This document shows positions 48,447 to 57,523 of a DNA stretch of 64,000 nucleotides, in pieces (the first letter of the stretch is position 1; the number at the start of each line of letters is the position of its first letter). The position numbers and the translations under genes are program-made. The stretch is taken from the IMG/VR virus record IMGVR_UViG_3300017991_000085, positions 26,698 to 90,697 of that record; one strand, 5' to 3'. The DNA is from a virus. Below the pieces are notes generated by a model. The model was not told where the DNA came from and made no database searches. It saw only the letters and a list, made by a program, of their open reading frames with translations.

Positions 48447-48745
48447 TACTTTTTATACACCTTAAATTCGCATTTCAGATCATATGCAGCCGTAAGTGGA
48501 GCTAAAGCAGTAAACAATCTATCTCGAATCCGGCTTTTACTCCGAAAAATCATGCTCCATCGAGACAAAAAAAGCCTAACAACAATACTTCTCTCTTTTT
48601 TATCCAGCGAGAAATGAGCCGATTTTACAGCTCCATCGCACATCAAAGCTAATCCTAGAATACAGTCTACAACGGGACCGGAATCAATCTGATCGTGATC
48701 AATAAGCCACTTAATACTCTCATTTATAAATCGTTCATCTTGCAT
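48446..48745 (-). CDS. Hypothetical protein
   Basis: 99 residues, mixed helical, with ESIKWLIDHDQIDSGPVVDC and SIVVRLFLSRWSMIFRSKSR. Stop meets the transglycosylase start; it overlaps the resolvase gene by 22 bases. Not recognised. Confidence 0.5.
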   Translation of the reverse strand: MQDERFINESIKWLIDHDQIDSGPVVDCILGLALMCDGAVKSAHFSLDKKERSIVVRLFLSRWSMIFRSKSRIRDRLFTALAPLTAAYDLKCEFKVYKK

Positions 48746-49332
48746 CTTTGGCTCCTAAGATATGCTAATCCAACAAGAATAGCGTCACACACGTCGTTAT
48801 CTTTCATTTTCATATTAAGATTATACAATTTATTGACCATTCTCACGGACAGGTGTTTTTTTGTAATTTTGCCCCTGGCCTTCTTGCCTTCCTTTTTAGC
48901 TTTTCTAATATCAGCATTATTCTGCTTATCTTCTTTTGACATATACAAGCCCATAGTTTGGCGCCACTTTGATGTATCTAAATAAATAACTCGGATTTCT
49001 TCATCCCTACAAACATCAACAACCAAACAATGTATGAATTCAAGCATTTTTTGAGCAAATCTATTTTTCCCTTTGTTAGTTTCTTCTATCACAACCACAT
49101 CGGGAATAAACTTATGATATACGTCAAAAATATTGAGCATCATCCTTTTAGCAGCATCAACATAATTAAACGGATACCCTTCTTCTTCGGTATTATAAGG
49201 AGCATTTTTTCCCCATACCTTCTGAACAATGGTTCCGTGGTCAACAAGTTTCTCTTCCTCGTCTATGATAGCCCACCCCGTTTGAGTAGAGATATCCAGA
49301 GCTAAAATTCTATGCAATTTTTGATATTCCAT
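48724..49332 (-). CDS. RuvC-like Holliday junction resolvase
   Basis: 202 residues from MEYQKLHRILALDIST (ATG at 49332, inside the end of sbcC). RNase H-fold acids: LALDISTQTGWAII (~residue 13), VVVIEETNKGKN (~90), and KDNDVCDAILVGLAY near the C-terminus. A basic insertion (KKEGKKARGKITKKH) follows the third strand. It resolves branched DNA before packaging, matching the recombination genes upstream. Confidence 0.8.
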   Translation of the reverse strand: MEYQKLHRILALDISTQTGWAIIDEEEKLVDHGTIVQKVWGKNAPYNTEEEGYPFNYVDAAKRMMLNIFDVYHKFIPDVVVIEETNKGKNRFAQKMLEFIHCLVVDVCRDEEIRVIYLDTSKWRQTMGLYMSKEDKQNNADIRKAKKEGKKARGKITKKHLSVRMVNKLYNLNMKMKDNDVCDAILVGLAYLRSQRCKMNDL

Positions 49333-51157
49333 CTCGTTTTTCCACGGATAGCGTGTTATCGACCAAATCCTTTGTGGCGTTAAAATGATCAATAATGAAA
49401 ATATTTTCTCTTTCTTGTTTCAGGCGATTCAATAAATCAACGATTAGCTCTCGTCCGTTCTCATCGAGCCCCTCAAACACCTCATCCAGAAACATGAAAT
49501 TAAATGTCTTATGGCTTCGGTTGGCCACAATATTTGATAATGCAAAACTTACTGCTAGTTCGATCCTCTTTTTCTCGCCGCCAGATAGGGATTCAAAATC
49601 TCTCTGAACATTATCCATCACAATAGATGTACTAAACTTTTGCTTAATTTCTCCCTTTGAATCGGTCGTTTCGGTCTCAAACGATACGCGAACATCTGCA
49701 TTAAACAAAGTCTGAACATAATCATTAACGTTATCATTTAGCTCGTTGACAACAGTATCAAATACATGATACTTAATATTTTTGTAAAGATCTTTTAAGG
49801 TAATGTAATACTGTTGGCTTTCGTTTTTCTCTTTCACTTCATCATTTAACTTTTGCAACTCGCTTTCGACTTTTTTAATACTTTCTTGACAGCTTTTCAA
49901 CAAATCCCAAAAACGATTGGTTTCGTGACCGATTTTTTCTAAATCGCCGATAAGCCTGCTCCAAATTCCGCGAGCGGATTCGAGATTGGACAAATACATT
50001 TCTTTATGGCGAATCTTTTCTTGAACATCTCTTTTTGCCCGTTCGGCTTTCTCAATTTTTTCTTTAACGAGAGGTTCAAATGTTAACAACTCTTTACACT
50101 CTGTCATTTTTTCAAGAATTTGCTGTAGCTCTTGATCAAGAACTCTAAGCTCTCCCCGAGCCTTTTCAATTTCTTTTCGTTGATGCTCTTCATTGATCGG
50201 CTGTTTACAGCGAGGACAATCTCCTTCTAAAGAAGAAAGCTGTTCTATCTCTCGCTTTTTATTGTTTGACAACTCCAGTAGCACACTTTTTCTGTTAGCG
50301 TAGCTACTATTTAGATTATGAACCTCCGCGAGAATGTTAATTTTATTTTTGTATTTTTGTATTTTTTGATCAAAGTCAACACTTTGCTCCTTAATAGAAT
50401 TTTCAAGAATTGCAACATCTTCTTCTATCTTCTTAATAGCTTGGGACTGTTTTTCAATTTCTACTTCTTTTTCATCCAGTTTGCGCTTTTTATCGGTCTC
50501 AAATCCCTCATATGCAATTTCAAAGCTTTTATACTCTCTCTCCAGCTTTTGTTTACTTTCCGTCATAAAGGAAATCTTCTGACTCAACATCTCTAATCCC
50601 ACAGAAGAAGTTCCCAGAGCCTCATGTGCTATTTTATAAGCTTTATCAAAATCATCTAAGCTAATCAACTCGGTTAAAATCTTAACTTTTTCCCCGTCGC
50701 TGGCAGAAACAAAACGAGACTTAGCATTTTGACAGAAATAAACCGAATTAACAAAAATATCATATGACAATCCTAGAGTATTCTCAATGACCTTTTGAAG
50801 TTCGTCTTTATCTTTTCCTAGCTCTTGCTGCCCATTAATTGTAAGATTTAATATGGTAGGCTTCCTTCCTCTTTCAATTTTATATATATTGCCGTGATCT
50901 TCGACTTCCATACTCACAAAAAGATCTTTCTTTTTCTTTTTGTTAATTAGTTCATCTACCTTAACAGATCGAGGAATTTTTCCTGTAAATGCATAGCATA
51001 TTGCGTCGGGGATAGCTGTCTTTCCGGCTCCGTTAGCGGAGTCCTCGTCATAGTTCCATCCTTTAATCAAATGAAGGCCTTGATCAAAAATTGCATGATC
51101 TAAATTAAGCTCTTCAAAGCTCCAAAAATTTTTAGCGCTGAGACTTAAAACTCTCAT
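49310..51157 (-). CDS. SbcC/gp46-like exonuclease ATPase subunit
   Basis: 615 residues from MRVLSLSAKNFWSF, whose ATG overlaps the upstream TGA. Walker A ANGAGKTAIP (~residue 43), zinc-hook CPRCKQP (~314) between two long coiled coils, signature LSGGEKKRIELAVS (~525) and Walker B FMFLDEVFEGLD (~553). With SbcD it resects double-strand ends for recombination. The genes share one unit with RecA. Confidence 0.9.
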   Translation of the reverse strand: MRVLSLSAKNFWSFEELNLDHAIFDQGLHLIKGWNYDEDSANGAGKTAIPDAICYAFTGKIPRSVKVDELINKKKKKDLFVSMEVEDHGNIYKIERGRKPTILNLTINGQQELGKDKDELQKVIENTLGLSYDIFVNSVYFCQNAKSRFVSASDGEKVKILTELISLDDFDKAYKIAHEALGTSSVGLEMLSQKISFMTESKQKLEREYKSFEIAYEGFETDKKRKLDEKEVEIEKQSQAIKKIEEDVAILENSIKEQSVDFDQKIQKYKNKINILAEVHNLNSSYANRKSVLLELSNNKKREIEQLSSLEGDCPRCKQPINEEHQRKEIEKARGELRVLDQELQQILEKMTECKELLTFEPLVKEKIEKAERAKRDVQEKIRHKEMYLSNLESARGIWSRLIGDLEKIGHETNRFWDLLKSCQESIKKVESELQKLNDEVKEKNESQQYYITLKDLYKNIKYHVFDTVVNELNDNVNDYVQTLFNADVRVSFETETTDSKGEIKQKFSTSIVMDNVQRDFESLSGGEKKRIELAVSFALSNIVANRSHKTFNFMFLDEVFEGLDENGRELIVDLLNRLKQERENIFIIDHFNATKDLVDNTLSVEKRDGISKIA

Positions 51158-51504
51158 TCGTAGTCCTCCATCTTTTTTGGAGTTCCGTCTTCCCTCAACC
51201 AACCCTGCTCTTTTGCATATTTGGTCCCATATTTGGCAACCAGATCGGGCAGCTCATATTTAACGTGATGTTCTTTGGTTCGTCTTTTCATAATCGAATT
51301 CAGGTCTTTTTTAATCTGTTTATTTCTATAGGAATCGGCCTGCTCTTTAACGATAGCATTAGAAACAATAGCAGCTTTTTTCTTCATCGAAGTTCCACAC
51401 TTACTACATACAGGACAAACATAGCTGTTTTCTTCTTCACGGGTCTTGAAGAGTTTTCTTTTTTCTTCTGCGCACTTATCGCATACATATATTCTAATTG
51501 GCAT
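51154..51504 (-). CDS. Zinc-ribbon protein between sbcD and sbcC
   Basis: 116 residues. IRIYVCDKCAEEKRKLFKTR and VCPVCSKCGTSM form an FmdB-like zinc ribbon; the C-terminal ~70 residues are basic and helical. It overlaps SbcD by 11 bases and sbcC by 4. Possibly a regulator or partner of the SbcCD complex. Confidence 0.6.
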   Translation of the reverse strand: MPIRIYVCDKCAEEKRKLFKTREEENSYVCPVCSKCGTSMKKKAAIVSNAIVKEQADSYRNKQIKKDLNSIMKRRTKEHHVKYELPDLVAKYGTKYAKEQGWLREDGTPKKMEDYE

Positions 51505-52489
51505 CTCTTACCTGCTTAAGTATTTTTTGACTAAGTTGATTTAATTTTTCTTTGTCAAGTTTCGTTTGAAGAGTACTGATGTAGACTTCAACCATTTTAT
51601 TCTTATCTAGATTTTCCTCGATCTTGATAAGTTTGGCGCTTTTAATTTCTATTTTTTGAAGAGAGAGGTTAGGAAAATTGAACATTGATTTGGTAATTTT
51701 GTTGAGGACATCTTTTGGTCCTTTTAGCTTAAGCCTAATATAATCGCCAGGAGAAGCTTCAATTTTGATGCTCTTAATATCTTTTTTCTTCATTACCGTG
51801 CAGCTTAATTGAATATGACGCGGTAAATCTAATCTAATTTTGTTTATACTATCATCTCTGGTGTCATAAATAATAACACTCTTTTCTTGATTAGCTTCTG
51901 AAAATGAATGAGAGAAGGGTGTCCCTACACAAATAATATTCTTTTGCTCTTGAGGAGTATGAATATGTCCTAAAAAAACTCTCTTATAGGGGTCAAAACG
52001 AGAAACTTTAATTCCGCTAGTTATTTCTTTCCCGCTCTCATACTTAAAACCACTGACGTCTTGATGAGCATATATAACATCCACATTCCCAACCTTTTGC
52101 AACGCGGAGACAAAGGATTCCTCGTTCTTACAATAAGGAATCACCCCAGCCCGAACCGATTCAGAAGAAAACCCGAAGGCAATAGGCTCAGAATGAATAT
52201 CTACGTTCTCTAATTGATTGAATGGAGTTAGAGCGTGATTTTGACACTCAAGATTCTCATAATCGTGATTTCCAACAAGCATAGAAACACGCGTTGGCCA
52301 ATCGCGAAGCTGATGAAGAAGAAATCTCTGACATTCAGATCTGATATCAGCTTTTCCGTGATATTGATCTCCCAAGAATATAGTATGATCGACAGTTTTT
52401 GCAATCTCGCGCAGCTGTTCAAAACATTTTTCAGCTGTCTTCAGTCGGCTCTTCTTCAGATGAAGATCCCCAACTATCAGTTTCCTCAT
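51494..52489 (-). CDS. SbcD/gp47-like exonuclease subunit
   Basis: 331 residues. Calcineurin-like nuclease motifs: VGDLHLKKSRL (~residue 6), LGDQYHG (~39), LVGNHDYEN (~72), YAHQDVSG (~144) and LGHIHTPQ (~177). The C-terminal ~150 residues are the capping and SbcC-binding region. The start overlaps recA by 59 bases. Confidence 0.88.
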   Translation of the reverse strand: MRKLIVGDLHLKKSRLKTAEKCFEQLREIAKTVDHTIFLGDQYHGKADIRSECQRFLLHQLRDWPTRVSMLVGNHDYENLECQNHALTPFNQLENVDIHSEPIAFGFSSESVRAGVIPYCKNEESFVSALQKVGNVDVIYAHQDVSGFKYESGKEITSGIKVSRFDPYKRVFLGHIHTPQEQKNIICVGTPFSHSFSEANQEKSVIIYDTRDDSINKIRLDLPRHIQLSCTVMKKKDIKSIKIEASPGDYIRLKLKGPKDVLNKITKSMFNFPNLSLQKIEIKSAKLIKIEENLDKNKMVEVYISTLQTKLDKEKLNQLSQKILKQVRDAN

Positions 52490-53360
52490 CTTCTCCCCCT
52501 CTCTTTGATCCTTTAGTTAGATCTTCAATAAAATAAGATCTCACTCTGAATTGGACCGATTCAGGCTCAAGTCCCGAACGAAGATGATTTTTAGTCATTC
52601 TTGCTTTAACAACAATTCCGTCTTTAATTCTCTCTCCTTTGACCATTCTAATATAATCACTTACTCGCGCCAATTGAATAATTACTGAGCTAAAATATTC
52701 GGCTGCGTCTCCGCCCTTATTTCCATACCCATGGCCACCAATCTTAGCATACGTTTGGTTAATAAACAATAGAGTAATATTACTATTATATAGTTTCTGG
52801 ACAAATACTCTGAGCCAACGTGCGATAACCTTCGCTGCAGAAGCTAACTGAGTTTTTTCATCCATATCGGCTTCGGTTTCTACTTGAGATGGGGTCCCCC
52901 CTAAACTATCAAAAGCAATAAAAATCTTTGCATTGGGATCATGAGCAAAAATTATATTGATGTACTCGTCAATCCCCACAAAAGCTTGCTCTAGATTTGG
53001 TGGAAAAATTGCGTTAATATCCCCCGGCTTTCCGCCCATTTTTTCATAACGCTCCATACTAAATTTCTTTTCTGTATCCACCAAAACAACATAAAGCCCA
53101 TCTTTTTGAGCTTGAATCATAGCAAGCATTGCAAGAGTTGTTTTCCCGGAATTTGGACGGCCTGCTATTTGATAAATTCTTGATGCTCCGTATCCTGGGC
53201 GAGTTAAAAGACGATCAATTGGAGCGGCGGCATTAATCCAATAAGCAGGGAGAGGGACATCTTCTCCTGTCCCAACGATAACATCGTTACGTTTCTTTGC
53301 TTTATAGCTTTCTTTCAACTTCTTGGCTAAAATATCAGCGCTAAGCTTTTGATCAGTCAT
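52431..53360 (-). CDS. RecA/UvsX-type recombinase
   Basis: 309 residues. Walker A QIAGRPNSGKTTLAML (~residue 68), AKIFIAFDSLGGTPSQ as Walker B (~147), and the L2-like INQTYAKIGGHGYGNKGGDA (~215). The C-terminus is very acidic (SSSEEEPTEDS), as in UvsX. It pairs single strands with homologous duplex. Upstream are a UvsY-like candidate and the single-strand binding protein. Confidence 0.88.
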   Translation of the reverse strand: MTDQKLSADILAKKLKESYKAKKRNDVIVGTGEDVPLPAYWINAAAPIDRLLTRPGYGASRIYQIAGRPNSGKTTLAMLAMIQAQKDGLYVVLVDTEKKFSMERYEKMGGKPGDINAIFPPNLEQAFVGIDEYINIIFAHDPNAKIFIAFDSLGGTPSQVETEADMDEKTQLASAAKVIARWLRVFVQKLYNSNITLLFINQTYAKIGGHGYGNKGGDAAEYFSSVIIQLARVSDYIRMVKGERIKDGIVVKARMTKNHLRSGLEPESVQFRVRSYFIEDLTKGSKRGGEDEETDSWGSSSEEEPTEDS

Positions 53361-53737
53361 TATTTATCCCTTGCCTTTCCACGATAATATATGTGAGCAT
53401 TCATAAACAGCTCTTGCATGCTTTTAAAATACTCTACTTCATTTTTCTTTTGTTGATATTCTCTTTCCGCTTTAGCATACTCTTGATTTAAAGGAATATC
53501 AATTTTTTTCGATGTCGCCGAAGATTCCGGAGATTTCTTAAAAGCATTCGACTCGGCAATATTTCTTAGGCTTCTAAAGCCAACTAATTCATTTTGAACA
53601 GTCTTAACTATTCTACAAAGAGTATAATATGCTTTGATAAACTGAGTAGCGTAATATTCTGCATCAGAGAATGAACAGTCTCTGTCCGGTAAATTTTCAA
53701 TTAGTTTTCCAAATTCCTTTAATTGCTCTTCAAACAT
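53360..53737 (-). CDS. UvsY-like recombination mediator candidate
   Basis: 125 residues, helical (CSFSDAEYYATQFIKAYYTL, then EREYQQKKNEVEYFKSMQEL). Size, charge and position between the ssDNA-binding protein and the recombinase fit UvsY, the loader of UvsX. Sequence resemblance to T4 UvsY is slight. A folded leader hides its ribosome binding site. Confidence 0.4.
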   Translation of the reverse strand: MFEEQLKEFGKLIENLPDRDCSFSDAEYYATQFIKAYYTLCRIVKTVQNELVGFRSLRNIAESNAFKKSPESSATSKKIDIPLNQEYAKAEREYQQKKNEVEYFKSMQELFMNAHIYYRGKARDK

Positions 53738-53741
53738 TTAA

Positions 53742-53791
53742 CCTCCAAAAGAGGAGGCCGAAAGGGCCGCTCTCGCGGCCCTATCCGGCCT
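53742..53791 (-). promoter_or_regulatory. Leader RNA that can hide the ribosome binding site
   Basis: On the minus strand AGGCCG/CGGCCT (53791-53786/53760-53755) encloses GGGCCGC-GAGA-GCGGCCC (53781-53764), a 7-bp stem with a GNRA loop. Next to the gene start, CCTCC (53757-53753) can pair with the GGAGG ribosome binding site (53746-53742). The outer stem and the GGAGG hairpin share bases 53755-53757, so only one can form. Candidate translational switch. Confidence 0.6.
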
Positions 53792-53812
53792 ATTTTACGA
53801 GGAGGGGACATC

Positions 53813-54634
53813 TTAATCTTCCTGCAACATTGCTTTCAGCTTATTCAAATTGGTATCGCCAACAGCTGACGTCTCTGCTGTTTTTACAGGCTCAGGTTGA
53901 GAAGCTGAAGCTGAGTTCGTGATCTGCATTCCAGCTAACAAGGGAGATGAATTTGTTGGCTGGGTCGCATTTTGATTGGAAAGTTTTGCCGCATTAACAT
54001 CCTCTCCATTCAAAACTTTTTCCAATTCTTCAGGGGTATTCTCAATATAAACTGAAGTCAGATCTTCAAGCTCAAGTCCATTCACAATTGAATCGGGGAG
54101 GGCCCCTTTAGCTTTAACCCAAACCCGACAGTAAGGGTCAGTCTTTACCCTCTCAACTTCAAGAATGGCTCCGGTTTTGAGATCTGTAATATCGCCATCT
54201 TCGCGAAGCATGGTAGCGCGAATTTCTCTGTGCTGCGACTTTTTAGCACGCAAAACTTTGACTTTCCCTTCTCCGTCAACTATGTTGTAAAGAAAGAAAG
54301 TCTGAGGGCCAATATTCTGAGCCTCTTTCTGCTTTTGATTAGCTGTAAGCCAATCAGCTCGATCACAAATTGGACAAGCTCCGTGCTTTTCTTTTGAACA
54401 AACATAAACTCGATTCTTACCATCTCCTCCAATAAATCCATAATGAAGTGTAATTTCATGAAAAGGAATTCCGTCGGTCTCTGGGCGAGCCGGAAGAACA
54501 CGGAGAAGAGTATTGTTCCCATTCGTTGAATAGGGAATAGTAACAATTCTTCCGCCGCCGCCAGAAAGAGCTGCCTGTTTGCGCTCTTCGTCATGCTTAG
54601 CTTGTTCTCTTAAAAAATTCTTATTAAGTGCCAT
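53813..54634 (-). CDS. Single-stranded DNA-binding protein (gp32-like)
   Basis: 273 residues from MALNKNFLREQAK; AAAGGAGGG lies 6 bases before this ATG. The middle has the T4 gp32-type zinc site VYVCSKEKHGACPICDRADW and an OB-like beta region (FFLYNIVDGEGKVKVLRAKK). The C-terminus is low-complexity then acidic (KAMLQED), for partner binding. It covers single strands in replication and recombination. Confidence 0.8.
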   Translation of the reverse strand: MALNKNFLREQAKHDEERKQAALSGGGGRIVTIPYSTNGNNTLLRVLPARPETDGIPFHEITLHYGFIGGDGKNRVYVCSKEKHGACPICDRADWLTANQKQKEAQNIGPQTFFLYNIVDGEGKVKVLRAKKSQHREIRATMLREDGDITDLKTGAILEVERVKTDPYCRVWVKAKGALPDSIVNGLELEDLTSVYIENTPEELEKVLNGEDVNAAKLSNQNATQPTNSSPLLAGMQITNSASASQPEPVKTAETSAVGDTNLNKLKAMLQED

Positions 54635-54663
54635 TTTCGACCCTCCTTTATTTTTATTATACA

Positions 54664-55653
54664 TTAAAAATTTACTTCTAAACTCAGAAACAAACTTTTA
54701 TTGTCGTTGATATCATATCCAATTCCTGGACCCAGATAGGTATTTGGAAAGATATCCAAAGGCCTATACATTATCGGTTTAAAATTAACTCCAAGATTTT
54801 TGATAGATTTGTCAAAGTCTACTCCGATATTGACAAATTTAAACTTCAAATCGTTTTTACTTTTTCCATATCCCGAAGTCGAGAAAGTTAGGTTTGGCTT
54901 TGCTATGAATCCATTTAGATTAGCACCAATATTAGCTCCTAAACCAAAACGAGGAGCCCACCAAATAAATGTATTCTTTTTAGAATCGTCCTGCTCTGTC
55001 GGATCAGTAATTATGATTCCGCCTTTAATGGGTAGCGGATAGGGAATGTCTTTCCAATCTTTAATTTCTCTCTTCTCTGCAAGCCCGCTTTCCTTGACAA
55101 CATAAAATGCTTTGGTAAAAACTTTTATCTTTCCAGTCTGCTCGTCTTTAACTTCAAAACTCTTGACCACTATTTCAAACAAATAATTTCCACTTTCAAC
55201 ACTATGATCTTTTTTAATTAAAACCCAGCCAATTGGCGGGCTATCTTCACCTTGAATTCTAACTTCATTCAAGAAATAGCCTCCATCAAGATTAAAAAAA
55301 CTCCAATCGTCACTTTGCTCGGCTTGCCGAATTTTCTTTTTTAGCTCAAAGGTGGTTTCAGTAATTGACTTAATTCGACCATTTGCTTCATCAAGAGCTT
55401 CTTCAAACTCCTTCTTGACTTCCTCAAAAAGCTCTTTTTGAGTGCGATATCGGCTTTCCAACTTTCCAGTATAGTCATTAAGCTTTTTGAACTTCTCATC
55501 TTTACCGATCAGCTCTTTGTATAGTCTATCTTTCTCTTGTCTGTCTTGAATATAGTTATACGTAAAAATAGCAACTAAAATTAACAAAACTCCAATTACT
55601 AGGCCTTTAAAATTTCTAACAAGGAGTCTTAACAAAAATTTTAAAAAGTTCAT
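54664..55653 (-). CDS. Envelope-spanning protein: TM helix, coiled coil, barrel-like end
   Basis: 329 residues from MNFLKFLLRLLVRN (ATGA overlap fixes the start). One transmembrane helix (GLVIGVLLILVAIFTYNYI), ~80 residues of coiled coil, a beta domain, then a C-terminal ~110 residues with alternating strands and a final F (RFGLGANIGANLNGFIAKPN to LFLSLEVNF) like an outer-membrane strand set. This could bridge both membranes, as spanins do, or shape the envelope. Not assigned. Confidence 0.5.
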   Translation of the reverse strand: MNFLKFLLRLLVRNFKGLVIGVLLILVAIFTYNYIQDRQEKDRLYKELIGKDEKFKKLNDYTGKLESRYRTQKELFEEVKKEFEEALDEANGRIKSITETTFELKKKIRQAEQSDDWSFFNLDGGYFLNEVRIQGEDSPPIGWVLIKKDHSVESGNYLFEIVVKSFEVKDEQTGKIKVFTKAFYVVKESGLAEKREIKDWKDIPYPLPIKGGIIITDPTEQDDSKKNTFIWWAPRFGLGANIGANLNGFIAKPNLTFSTSGYGKSKNDLKFKFVNIGVDFDKSIKNLGVNFKPIMYRPLDIFPNTYLGPGIGYDINDNKSLFLSLEVNF

Positions 55654-55970
55654 AAAATGAAACCCCATAGAAGACGTCCAATATTTAGACCAACAATCCA
55701 AAAAAGAACATCGAATATTGTTTTAGTTATTGATTGCCCATTCCGAACATCTTCACACTCTTTAAATCCAAGAAAAAATGTAAACACATTACCAAACAAA
55801 ACCCATATAATCCAATTCCATCCTAAACTAAATCCAAGCGACACCCCACCTATCAAATGAAAACACTGTTTATACCAAAATTGCCAATGCAAAGGGTTAT
55901 GCTGAAGAACTCGGCCGACTCCAAAAGAGTAAGGCAATCGACAAAGAAACAAATAAACCTTATCAAACAC
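55650..55970 (-). CDS. Small membrane protein
   Basis: 106 residues with about three hydrophobic stretches (FHLIGGVSLGFSLGWNWIIW, then FDVLFWIVGLNIGRLLWGFI). Conserved look of phage membrane proteins, role unknown. Overlaps both neighbours, so it is co-translated with the envelope-spanning protein. Confidence 0.55.
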   Translation of the reverse strand: MFDKVYLFLCRLPYSFGVGRVLQHNPLHWQFWYKQCFHLIGGVSLGFSLGWNWIIWVLFGNVFTFFLGFKECEDVRNGQSITKTIFDVLFWIVGLNIGRLLWGFIL

Positions 55971-56199
55971 TTTCCTCTTCCTCTCCGCTCAAATCGGTAT
56001 GTTTTCTAAAACCATAGAGGGCCCCGATTGATCCTACAACCGTTGCAAAATCGGTTCCAGAAAACTCGCCAAGAGAAATTCCCTGAATTGTCATTCCCGA
56101 TAGTAAAAGTTTGATAATTGACACAAAAAAAGCAATAACAAGTAAAGTAAGAGTGACGGACGATTTACTCGTTTTGGGGTCTCGGATCCACACTTTCAT
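55963..56199 (-). CDS. Two-helix membrane protein (holin-like)
   Basis: 78 residues from MKVWIRDPKTSKSSV; GGAGGGAGA lies 3 bases before this ATG. Helices SVTLTLLVIAFFVSIIKLLL and FATVVGSIGALYGFRKH are separated by a short GISLGEFSG turn. Similar small phage proteins sit with lysis genes, and it is grouped with two further membrane proteins. It may be a holin; alternatively a head-associated membrane protein. Confidence 0.5.
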   Translation of the reverse strand: MKVWIRDPKTSKSSVTLTLLVIAFFVSIIKLLLSGMTIQGISLGEFSGTDFATVVGSIGALYGFRKHTDLSGEEEESV

Positions 56200-56797
56200 A
56201 GTCTCCCTCCTGATCCCATTCGTTGACAAAATAATCCATTATCGTTTTAGCCATCGGATATTTCTCAAGCAATGGGCCATAATATTTGTCATTTAATTGA
56301 CTAATAGTATTCTTATATACCTTGTTAAATTTAGTATTTCCACTACGGCGTTCTTCTGTTAAATAAATTAGCCGCTCAAGTAAATCTGCAAGAGCAATAA
56401 TTTCTCCCTCTATTCCATCTTTGCAGTTGAGAGTGGCTCGGCGAATATTCTTTTTAGCTTCTCTAGGTAAATGTAAGAGAGCCTCATCAAATAATTTTGT
56501 CTCAATTTGTTTAGTTTTGGCTCGCATTTCATCATCAAAATTTTTTGTAGGAGCAGGGATATCCCCCAGCATAGATTCGGGGACATCGTGCCATGCAGCT
56601 TTAGAATAGATCGCTAACATATCTAATTTTTCTTCATTCTCTCCTCTTCGCGCATTTTCGCACTCGGCAATAATAGCAGCCAAACAAATGACAACATGAC
56701 TATGAGCCGCAACAGACTGAGAACAATTGACTCTATGAGTTGAGTACCTTTTGATATACTGAAGATTAAGCAAAATATTAAGTAGTTGATTCTTCAT
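56165..56797 (-). CDS. HD-domain 5'-nucleotidase (YfbR-like)
   Basis: 210 residues. The HD metal site: VAAHSHVVIC (His), AAWHDVPESMLGDIPAP (HD plus the GD.P.P signature of YfbR) and IIALADLLERLIYL (Asp). YfbR removes phosphate from deoxynucleoside 5'-monophosphates. It lies with a dNMP kinase and may correct the nucleotide pool, for instance for a modified base. Confidence 0.8.
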   Translation of the reverse strand: MKNQLLNILLNLQYIKRYSTHRVNCSQSVAAHSHVVICLAAIIAECENARRGENEEKLDMLAIYSKAAWHDVPESMLGDIPAPTKNFDDEMRAKTKQIETKLFDEALLHLPREAKKNIRRATLNCKDGIEGEIIALADLLERLIYLTEERRSGNTKFNKVYKNTISQLNDKYYGPLLEKYPMAKTIMDYFVNEWDQEGDYESVDPRPQNE

Positions 56798-57506
56798 CGC
56801 CCTTTTTTAAAACCTTTCTTTGAATCTTTTTAAATACTTTTGCCGAATCCTTTTCCAACTGTTCTAATTCTCCATACACACTATCAACAACCGCATCGGC
56901 CTTATCCCGAAGAACTAGATATCCCTGCTCCGACGGATGGTTATCTTTTCCCTTTTCCTCGGCAACCTCATTTTTGACATATACCAAATAGAATTCATCT
57001 CCAAATGTTTTCTTACAGTGTTCATATTCATTTTCAAATCTCATATCAGTAACAAGATATACCCCCTGAGGTTGAACATTTTTGAATGCCATCTCGATAT
57101 GCCACGTAGGACAAATATGCCTAATAATTTCAGTAGCAACAAATTTAATCACATCTCTATAGGTATTTTTTCCTCCAACAAAAACGTGCCTATCCCACGA
57201 ACTCACTGAAATTGAGTATGGATTAATCACATTTTTATTTTTCAAGCGATTGTAAAGGTCTGCTACTTTATGAATAATCTGTCTTACGGTTTTAGTGCTT
57301 AAAGGAACATTTTTGCTTAAAAAACTATCTTTCTCGTCTCCGTCTATTTGTTCTGCGGTAAACTTAAAAATCTCTTTCATAATTTCATCTTTAAAGCACC
57401 TTGCAAAAGAAATTGTTCCAGATGCTCCAAATCGCTCGAGAGCAATCTGTCCTACTGTGTCTTTTCCTGCTCTTTTCGCCCCTATAAGTCCAATAATTAG
57501 TCTCAT
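56778..57506 (-). CDS. Deoxynucleoside monophosphate kinase (T4 gp1-like)
   Basis: 242 residues from MRLIIGLIGAKRAGKDTVG; AGGAGACAAT precedes the ATG. The P-loop GAKRAGKDT and VYLVTDMRFENEYEHCKK (LID/substrate region) match T4 gp1 family dNMP kinases. It makes dNDPs for replication. Overlaps the HD nucleotidase gene. Confidence 0.8.
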   Translation of the reverse strand: MRLIIGLIGAKRAGKDTVGQIALERFGASGTISFARCFKDEIMKEIFKFTAEQIDGDEKDSFLSKNVPLSTKTVRQIIHKVADLYNRLKNKNVINPYSISVSSWDRHVFVGGKNTYRDVIKFVATEIIRHICPTWHIEMAFKNVQPQGVYLVTDMRFENEYEHCKKTFGDEFYLVYVKNEVAEEKGKDNHPSEQGYLVLRDKADAVVDSVYGELEQLEKDSAKVFKKIQRKVLKKGDEESTT

Positions 57507-57523
57507 ATTGTCTCCTACCTCCA

